Assembly (NCBI GenBank): GCA_964427285.1
Contig: CAYRTS010000008.1
Coordinates: 8,545-72,544, forward strand
Length of the DNA: 64,000 nucleotides
Direction of reading: 5' to 3'
DNA from: SPCO01 sp964427285
Lineage (GTDB): Bacteria; Chloroflexota; Limnocylindria; Limnocylindrales; CSP1-4
The notes under the pieces were generated by a model. That model was given only the letters and a program-made list of their open reading frames with translations, did no database searches and was not told the DNA's origin. How positions within the stretch are numbered: the first letter of the stretch is position 1; each line of letters starts with the position of its first letter. The position numbers and the translations under genes were made by a program. Below are positions 58,901-64,000 of the stretch, piece after piece.

Positions 58901-59356
58901 ATGGCTCACTACACGTTCAGCATCCACGTCGATGCGCCGCCTGAGCCGGTGTTCGCCTTGTGGACGAACCTCCAGCGCATGGGCGAATGGGTCGGTGGCG
59001 TGACCGGCGTGACGGATATCTCCGGGCCGGTGGATCGCGTGGGCACGACCTACGTTGTCCACTTCGGGCCGGTGAAGCGTCCGACGGAGGTCCTCGAAGC
59101 CGAGCGGCCCGGCCGCTTCGCCACCCGATTCGGCAGCTGGATCCTGCGTGGCAGGTCCAGCGCGACGTTCGAGCCCGACGGCGACGGGACGCGCCTGACG
59201 CAGGCATTCGAGACGGTCGGACGGATCTCGGCGATCTCGTCGTGGCTGTTCTCGCGTGGCTCCTACGAGGGCAGCTTTCGCGGCGAGCTCGAGAAGTTCG
59301 GCAGGATCGCCGAACGCGAGGCGCGGGGATACGACGCCGACGACGTTTCGGTCTAG
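58901..59356 (+). CDS. SRPBCC (START-like) domain protein
   Basis: 151 aa. HYTFSIHVDAPPEPVFALW opens the polyketide cyclase/dehydrase fold, followed by FATRFGSWILRGRSSATF and TRLTQAFETVG. Such proteins bind a hydrophobic ligand in a central cavity; the ligand is unknown. It starts at ATG 58901, 6 nt after TATGCT (58889-58894), with no ribosome-binding site, so it is probably leaderless. Confidence 0.82.
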   Translation: MAHYTFSIHVDAPPEPVFALWTNLQRMGEWVGGVTGVTDISGPVDRVGTTYVVHFGPVKRPTEVLEAERPGRFATRFGSWILRGRSSATFEPDGDGTRLTQAFETVGRISAISSWLFSRGSYEGSFRGELEKFGRIAEREARGYDADDVSV

Positions 59357-59509
59357 TGCGAGCCGCGGCAGCGGAGGTAGACGACACTCGACCTGAAGGT
59401 GCGGGTCTCGACGAGTTCGAGATCCACCCGGCGCTCGCCCTGGGGAACGTACGGGATGCCACCGCCAACTAGATAAGCCAGAGTGCAGTCCGGCTCACCA
59501 TGATGCTCC

Positions 59510-59539
59510 TCGACACGTCCGCTTTATGTCGGACATAAT
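59510..59539 (+). promoter_or_regulatory. Promoter with 15-bp palindromic operator for the toxin/RHH pair
   Basis: TTATGTC and GACATAA (59524-59530 and 59532-59538) are perfect arms around one G. The right arm overlaps a CATAAT -10 box (59534-59539). TCGACA (59510-59515) with 18-bp spacing may be the -35. The site lies just before the toxin ATG at 59551, suggesting autorepression by the RHH antitoxin. Confidence 0.6.
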
Positions 59540-59550
59540 AGCCAGGTGAT

Positions 59551-59823
59551 ATGGCCATCCGCTTCAGCCGATCAGCCGCTCGGCACGGCATCCGGCAAGA
59601 TCGGTCGCGCTACGTCGTGGAGCAATGCGCGTGCCCGCTCTACTCGGGCGACCCAGAAAGGGAGGGCCTGGCCCTGTTCCTTCGACCTGACGCTCGCGGC
59701 GTCCCACTGGAGGTGGTCGGTCTCGAGCTTGCCGACGGTGGCCTCCTGGTCATTCATGCCATGAGACTGCGCGAGATTCACCGCGACGATTACGCGAGGG
59801 TGATGCGATGCCACGGACGGTGA
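59551..59823 (+). CDS. Putative toxin of an RHH-antitoxin pair
   Basis: 90 aa. IRFSRSAARHGIRQDRSRYV, LFLRPDARGVPLEVVGLEL and LLVIHAMRLREIHRDDYARVM give a compact beta-rich protein like BrnT/HigB-type mRNA interferases in layout. I do not recognise the exact family. Toxin-first order with an RHH antitoxin overlapping by 16 bp is the BrnT/BrnA arrangement. Confidence 0.65.
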   Translation: MAIRFSRSAARHGIRQDRSRYVVEQCACPLYSGDPEREGLALFLRPDARGVPLEVVGLELADGGLLVIHAMRLREIHRDDYARVMRCHGR

Positions 59824-60122
59824 GGACGAAGGGCGGCCGGACATTGTCCGAAGCCGACCTCGAGCGCTTGGCGTTGAGCGTCGAGCATGACCTGGATATC
59901 TCGTCGTGGAAGCCTCGACCGGGCCGGCCACCGCTCGACTCGACCGCGACCGCGCACGCTCCTAGAATCGCCGTTCGCGTGCCCGAAGACCTGCACAGGC
60001 GGGCCGTGGAGCGCGCCACGCGGGAGGGCCGAAGCATGAGCGAGGTCGTCCGCGATCTTCTCGAGGGTTACGCTCGCGACCCAGCGGCCACCGGGCCGTC
60101 GCCGGCCGGACGACCTCGATAG
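59808..60122 (+). CDS. Ribbon-helix-helix (CopG-like) antitoxin
   Basis: 104 aa. The N-terminal part (LSEADLERLALSVEHDLDIS) probably contacts the toxin. The C-terminal RHH is RIAVRVPEDLHRRAVERA then SMSEVVRDLLEGYA, which binds operator DNA as a dimer. It follows and overlaps the toxin gene. Confidence 0.82.
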   Translation: MPRTVRTKGGRTLSEADLERLALSVEHDLDISSWKPRPGRPPLDSTATAHAPRIAVRVPEDLHRRAVERATREGRSMSEVVRDLLEGYARDPAATGPSPAGRPR

Positions 60123-60285
60123 GTCCATGGTTGGTGACCTCCAGGAATGCCCGGCGGCCGAGGCCGCCCCCCAATTGACGGTGACGGCCCAGAGGTACTC
60201 AGCGGTCGCGATCTTCGCCTGCTTCTCCTTCCTGGCTTCGCCGGTGTCGTCCAGGGCAAGCGACCGACCTGGCCACGGCCCTGGG

Positions 60286-61389
60286 TCACGGCGCGGACTG
60301 TACGGGGCCGAAGGCGGCAGGCACCGCCGTTAGCCACAGGCCAGTGCCTGACGAGCCGTCAGGATCTCCCCCGTACGATTCGAACGCGATGCGCGTCCCA
60401 TCCGACGACCATGATGGCGCGCCGTCGTAGCCATCAAATCGGGTTACGGCCATTGGGTCGCCGGCGGCGAGACTGACGATGAACAGGTTTGCGAACTCCA
60501 GCGCCCCCTCATTCGAGCTGTACACGATCGATCGCCCGTCCGGCGAAAACGAGGCATCGGTCTGGTCGCCCGGCTGGTGCGTCACGCGGCGGTGCTGGCG
60601 ACCCTCCGGATCTGTCACCCAGATATCCCAGTCGCCCAGCTCGAGCTTCTGATACAGGATGAGATCGCCGCCGGGCGACCAGTTCGGCTGGCGGCAATCC
60701 TCATCGGGTTCGGTGAGCGTCGCGTACTTGCCGGTCGCCAGGTCATAGGTCATGACGACGCCGTTATCTTCAGAGTCCAGGACATGGGTCTCGAAGACCG
60801 CCGACAACCCGTCCGGCGAAAGGGTGGGCTCGTACGCGACAAGACCCTCCCGCGTCGTCAAGCGGATCTCGTCGCCGGGGCCGCCGGCTGCGTCAATAAC
60901 ATAGATCTCGTCGTGCGGGTCGCGAGACGAGGAGAACACGATCCGGTCGGCGGCCGCGTTCCACGCTGAGCCTGGCAGATTCACATTGCCGCTACCGTCC
61001 GCGACGAGCTCCCGCAGTCCGCCGGAACCGGACTCGAACACGTACAGATCGGCCGGTTCGCGGTTGTAGCCACGGCGAAATCGCGTGAACACGACGGCCG
61101 CGTCGTCGGGCGACCAGGCTGGGTTCTGCAGGCTGCCCTCCAGCGGGATCGCAAGTTGGAAGGCGCCGTCTTCGCGCTCGTCGCCACTTGAAGGGAACGC
61201 CGGGGGAACGGCGACCTCCGCGGTGGCGGTGGCGGTGGCGAGTGCCGTGGGCGCAGGTTGCGTCGGCGTGCCGCCGGCCTCGAGCGTCGGTCGCGGCGGG
61301 GCGCTCGCCAGCGTTGGGGTCGGCTCGCGGTCCTCGTTTCCGGGGGCGATGGAGCCGCTGCATGCCGCCACTATCACGAGAACGGCCAT
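60286..61389 (-). CDS. TolB-like beta-propeller lipoprotein
   Basis: 367 aa from ATG 61389. MAVLVIVAACSGS contains a lipobox-like A-A-C. A Thr/Pro/Ala-rich linker (TPTLASAPPRPTLEAGG) and a six-bladed PD40/TolB propeller follow: NPAWSPDDAAVVF, YVIDAAGG, PTLSPDGLSAVFE, QPNWSPGGDLILY, ASFSPDGRSIVYSS and PSWSSDGTRIAFES. The signal peptide is short from this start and the frame is open upstream, so the true start may be earlier (GTG near 61494 or a non-standard codon). It is likely a cell-surface binding or scaffold protein. Confidence 0.75.
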   Translation of the reverse strand: MAVLVIVAACSGSIAPGNEDREPTPTLASAPPRPTLEAGGTPTQPAPTALATATATAEVAVPPAFPSSGDEREDGAFQLAIPLEGSLQNPAWSPDDAAVVFTRFRRGYNREPADLYVFESGSGGLRELVADGSGNVNLPGSAWNAAADRIVFSSSRDPHDEIYVIDAAGGPGDEIRLTTREGLVAYEPTLSPDGLSAVFETHVLDSEDNGVVMTYDLATGKYATLTEPDEDCRQPNWSPGGDLILYQKLELGDWDIWVTDPEGRQHRRVTHQPGDQTDASFSPDGRSIVYSSNEGALEFANLFIVSLAAGDPMAVTRFDGYDGAPSWSSDGTRIAFESYGGDPDGSSGTGLWLTAVPAAFGPVQSAP

Positions 61390-61561
61390 CAGCCTCCACG
61401 ACCGACTCGCCGTGACGCATCGTCTGCCCCCGGCGCGCCCTTGGTTCAGATCGCGCTGACGCTGATGACCAAGCCTGAGCCGATCGTTACTCACCAAGGC
61501 CCTTGTTTGCCCGGGTGCCTTTGGAAAACGCCGCCAGACACGGATGGACGCCCGGCCAGCG

Positions 61562-62560
61562 CTACTCCTCGCGCCGGTGCGTCGCCGCCAGATTCCCGAG
61601 CGCCTGCGAGTCGAGCGCATCGTGGGGGACACTCGCAACGCGGCCCGGTGTGCGGGCCCACAGCGTGGCTGTTCGCTTGCCATGCAGGAGGCCAGCCAGC
61701 TCCCCTACCACGGCGCCCGGACCGATTTCGGCAACTTGGCGATCATCGACCTCGACCACGAAGATCCCGTCGAGGATCAGGAAGACCTCCGTGCTTGGCT
61801 CATTCTGCCTCACGAGGTTCTGGCCCTCGGCGATCGTGCGGATCTTCGGCTTCGCGCCGCTGCTCATGATCATGCCCGACAGCGACCGCTCGAGCGCCGA
61901 CTCAACCGCGGCGACCACTGCCGGCGAATTCTGTTCGCCCCATGGTGTTCGATCGCCGAACGAGTCCTTGAACCACTTCCCAAAGTCGATCACGCCGGAC
62001 TTCTGGACGAGCTGGCCGTCGCGGTCGTAGATCCAATGGCGCGGGAACGGGCTCGCGCCGACGAGCTCGTGGCTCGAGCTGCCGTCGGTGTTGATCGTCA
62101 ACGCGAGGGTCGTCCACGCGATCGACGGCCAGAACTGGACGAACGGCTTGTGCGGCACGGGCCGCGGTGTTGGCAGGCCCATGCGGCCGCCGACCGTCTG
62201 GACGAAGCGGGCCGATGACGGGCCGATCTCCGGCTCCACCTGGATGTCGGGCAGGTGAACGGCGGGAAACCGCAGGGCTGCCGGCCCCACCCGGACGGTC
62301 GTGGCGCCGATGTGGCCCTGGCCGAGATGGCCGGCGCTCACGATTCGGCCATCGTCGACTTCGATGAACGCGCGGACCTCGTTCGCCTCGCGGAAGCGAT
62401 CGCTCGTCCTGAGCTGCTCGAGATCCTCGAGTCGATCCGGTGGCGGCTCGTCGTAATGCGTGACGCCCAGCCCGAATGGGATCTTGGACGGTCCCGAAAT
62501 CGCCTCCGACGGGATCCACGAGATGGCCGTAACGGACGACTCGAAACGCTGGCTAGTCAC
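61562..62560 (-). CDS. Cyclic nucleotide-binding domain protein
   Basis: 332 aa. The C-terminal 110 residues form a cNMP-binding fold: IRTIAEGQNLVRQNEPSTEV, FLILDGIFVVEVD and the phosphate-binding cassette-like IGPGAVVGELAGLLHGKRTA. The N-terminal 220 residues are of a family I do not recognise (LPDIQVEPEIGPSSARFVQT, PHKPFVQFWPSIAW), with no HTH, kinase or membrane segment, so it is not a CRP-type regulator. The start is GTG. Confidence 0.7.
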   Translation of the reverse strand: MTSQRFESSVTAISWIPSEAISGPSKIPFGLGVTHYDEPPPDRLEDLEQLRTSDRFREANEVRAFIEVDDGRIVSAGHLGQGHIGATTVRVGPAALRFPAVHLPDIQVEPEIGPSSARFVQTVGGRMGLPTPRPVPHKPFVQFWPSIAWTTLALTINTDGSSSHELVGASPFPRHWIYDRDGQLVQKSGVIDFGKWFKDSFGDRTPWGEQNSPAVVAAVESALERSLSGMIMSSGAKPKIRTIAEGQNLVRQNEPSTEVFLILDGIFVVEVDDRQVAEIGPGAVVGELAGLLHGKRTATLWARTPGRVASVPHDALDSQALGNLAATHRREE

Positions 62561-62668
62561 CGACGTTCACCTCATACAGGTCGTAGCTGGTTGGGCCCGT
62601 TGCCTGTTGATTATGGCGCGGCGAACCAGGCTCCGGATCGAACAGCCGGCCCCTGAGCCAGGACGCAG

Positions 62669-63075
62669 TTACGGAGCGATCAATGCGAGATTCGGGAAAT
62701 ACGTCTGGTAGTGCGTCGCGTCGCGGGTGAGTAATCGATACCCAGCGACCGCGGCATGCGCGCCGATGTAGAAATCCGGCAGCGGTGATCGCCTGAGCCC
62801 CCCGCTCGTCGGTAGCGCAGGAAGCACTTGCCGGCGAGGAATCCGGCCTCGTAGGGAAACTCCTCGCGGCGGTAGAGATCGATCGGAAGCGCAGCCTCGA
62901 GGTCCTCGATCGCGTCGAACCCGATGGAGACCCCCGCGTACGCGAGCGGATTGATCACCAGGATCGTCGCCTCCGCAGTCCGCTCCAGGGCCTCGGCGGA
63001 CCAGTCGCCCCACATCGGGTCGCTCGTGGCGACATCCCGGAGGACGTTGCTGTCGACCAGGACCGCCTCCATCAC
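62669..63075 (-). pseudogene. PIN-domain toxin broken by a one-base deletion in a G run
   Basis: The first part reads AVLVDSNVLRDVATSD to GKCFLRYRRAGG in one frame; the rest, RRSPLPDFYIGAHAAVAG to TYFPNLALIAP, is in another. The switch falls at a run of six C (62798-62803, six G in the gene). Adding one base there restores a continuous PIN domain with all acidic residues. The gene overlaps the AbrB-type antitoxin as GTGA. The break is either a real inactivating mutation or a homopolymer sequencing error. Confidence 0.82.
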
Positions 63076-63308
63076 TCGCCGCGGGTAAGAGCCATGATCT
63101 CGTTCGTGGTCATGTGGAACCGCCCGCCCGCCCCTCGCAACCGCTGAACGGCCGCCGCTCTTCGCGACGGCCGCCTACCCGACATGGCCTTGATGATCCG
63201 GACATCTCCGCCGTCGACGACAAACTCCACGTCCGTACTCGGCAGCAGACCGGTCTGTTCCCGGACGGCCTGCGGGATCGTCACTTGACCTTTCGAGGTG
63301 ATTCGCAT
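63072..63308 (-). CDS. AbrB/SpoVT-family antitoxin (VapB/MazE type)
   Basis: 78 aa. MRITSKGQVTIPQAVREQTG then DVEFVVDGGDVRII is the swapped-hairpin AbrB fold. The C-terminal tail (LRGAGGRFHMTTNEIMALTRG) ends with the common toxin-binding MTTDEIM-like motif. AAGGGGAG precedes ATG 63308. It controls the PIN gene that overlaps its stop. Confidence 0.9.
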   Translation of the reverse strand: MRITSKGQVTIPQAVREQTGLLPSTDVEFVVDGGDVRIIKAMSGRRPSRRAAAVQRLRGAGGRFHMTTNEIMALTRGE

Positions 63309-63453
63309 CGCACAACTCCCCTTGTTTCTTACCAGACACAGCAAGACTGATGGGTGAATCGGTCAAGAGTCCGACCTGCTAGCCCGATTGGACGCAACAC
63401 CGGTCGCGGCTCGTCGACGCGGTCCGCGACCTGGCCACGGACCAGTAGGCGAT

Positions 63454-63891
63454 TTAGCGTCGGTCCGGATCATCGTGAGGGTCGCTCGAGGGCACAAGCA
63501 GGGCTGCGGCGCGGCGCGAGATCCCGGCAAGTAGGCCAGATTCGAAGGCGCCGGCGATCGAGCCCTCCACGAAGCGATCGGATCGCACGATGGCCGTCAA
63601 GAGTCGCGCGAGCTGGTCGGGCGTGGCGCTCGCGATCGCCGCAGGATCGTCACGCAGGGCGCGACCTTCGTCGCCTGCCAGCCAGCTCGACCAGTCGAAG
63701 GCGCCAACGATCCAGGCGCCATGCGTGACGGCGTTCCGCCAGGCCTCCGCCGTCCGCCCGAATTCGAACCAGCCGAGCGAGTGCACGCCGTCGCGAGGCG
63801 GCGGCAGCTCCCAGTGCCCGAAGTCTGCGTCGCTGGCCTCCAGCATCGACAGGACATCCGCAAGGGCTCGAAGTCGGTCGGTCAGGTCCAC
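63454..63891 (-). CDS. DUF6508 domain protein
   Basis: 145 aa. FGHWELPPPRDGVHSLGWFE, GAWIVGAFDWSSWL, ATPDQLARLLTAIVRSDRF and AFESGLLAGISRRAA follow the DUF6508 pattern, a small protein family of unknown function common in actinobacteria. No partner gene overlaps it. It starts at ATG 63891. Confidence 0.75.
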   Translation of the reverse strand: MDLTDRLRALADVLSMLEASDADFGHWELPPPRDGVHSLGWFEFGRTAEAWRNAVTHGAWIVGAFDWSSWLAGDEGRALRDDPAAIASATPDQLARLLTAIVRSDRFVEGSIAGAFESGLLAGISRRAAALLVPSSDPHDDPDRR

Positions 63892-63974
63892 TGCCCCTCA
63901 GCGTATGCTGTCTCACCGACTCGAGTCGACGACGCAGTTCTGCTATCAAGGTGACGCCCGCAGATGGAGCCACG

Positions 63975-64000
63975 ATGACGATGGCCACCGGGCCGGACAC
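63975..64000 (+). CDS. Possible start of a gene running off the right edge
   Basis: ATG at 63975 (MTMATGPD, open to the edge) follows a weak GATGGAGCC. Only 8 codons are visible, so this is a guess. Confidence 0.2.

Noticed and set aside
59353..59500. Minus-strand frame ending GERRVDLELVETRTFRSS... with high GC at third positions
   Set aside because: Coding-like composition, but no start codon in frame after the preceding stop; at most a gene remnant.
51217..63891. A mobile element or CRISPR system carrying the TA island
   Set aside because: No transposase, integrase, terminal repeats, tRNA-borne attachment site, cas gene or regular repeat-spacer array was found.

Overview
The window is about 64 kb of high-GC bacterial chromosome. 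Genes are dense, many neighbours overlap by 4 bp, and starts are ATG, GTG or TTG with a few CTG/ATC candidates. There are no rRNAs, insertion sequences, prophage genes or CRISPR arrays. The gene set (PBP1A with a PASTA domain, RNase Y with YmdB, MutS2, a YerC/TrpR-type regulator beside his genes, EF-G-like GTPase, CPBP protease) and the many apparently leaderless promoters suggest a Chloroflexota-like soil or freshwater lineage. That placement is inference from gene content, not a measured phylogeny.

Region 1 (1-51.2 kb) is a conserved housekeeping segment. It starts with an amidohydrolase tail, a flavin disulfide oxidoreductase, two RNA methyltransferases and a surface acyltransferase. Next come tRNA-Val and thrS, then a 0.68-kb noncoding stretch leading into infC-rpmI-rplT and pheS-pheT, then cvpA, a 3-methyladenine DNA glycosylase (mpg), mutS2, a class A PBP and tyrS. 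A complete-looking histidine cluster follows: hisG-D-C-B-H-F-IE on the minus strand behind a TrpR/YerC-family regulator, with hisA divergent. A perfect dyad between the two transcription units looks like the regulator's operator. After that come an EF-G-like GTPase, yebC-ruvC-ruvA, a PaaK-like adenylate-forming enzyme, ruvB-tgt, a small basic protein, recA-recX, an RNA-turnover group (rny-ymdB-PHP), terC, miaB-miaA, hflX, a threonine-dehydratase-like enzyme and a CPBP protease.

Region 2 (51.2-63.9 kb) is an accessory island of small toxin-antitoxin (TA) cassettes and their debris. It holds HTH-MNT/HEPN, Phd/PIN, HTH/PIN, an antitoxin/RelE-like pair, a decayed RHH/PIN pair, a DUF5674 gene with an uncharacterised partner, DUF433/DUF5615, Phd/RelE, a toxin/RHH pair and AbrB/PIN with a frameshifted toxin. 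Three fragments of an MmeI-type methyltransferase gene lie among them, two sharing a 55-bp identical repeat. The rest is an SRPBCC protein, a beta-propeller lipoprotein, a cyclic-nucleotide-binding protein and a DUF6508 protein. Nothing indicates a mobile element that built the island.

Two patterns cut across the window. First, stop and start codons of neighbouring genes repeatedly overlap as NTGA, and all four NTG triplets seem to be used, including CTG for mpg and for a VapC toxin. Second, at least a dozen genes have a -10-like hexamer only 6-10 nt before the start codon and no Shine-Dalgarno, which suggests leaderless mRNAs.
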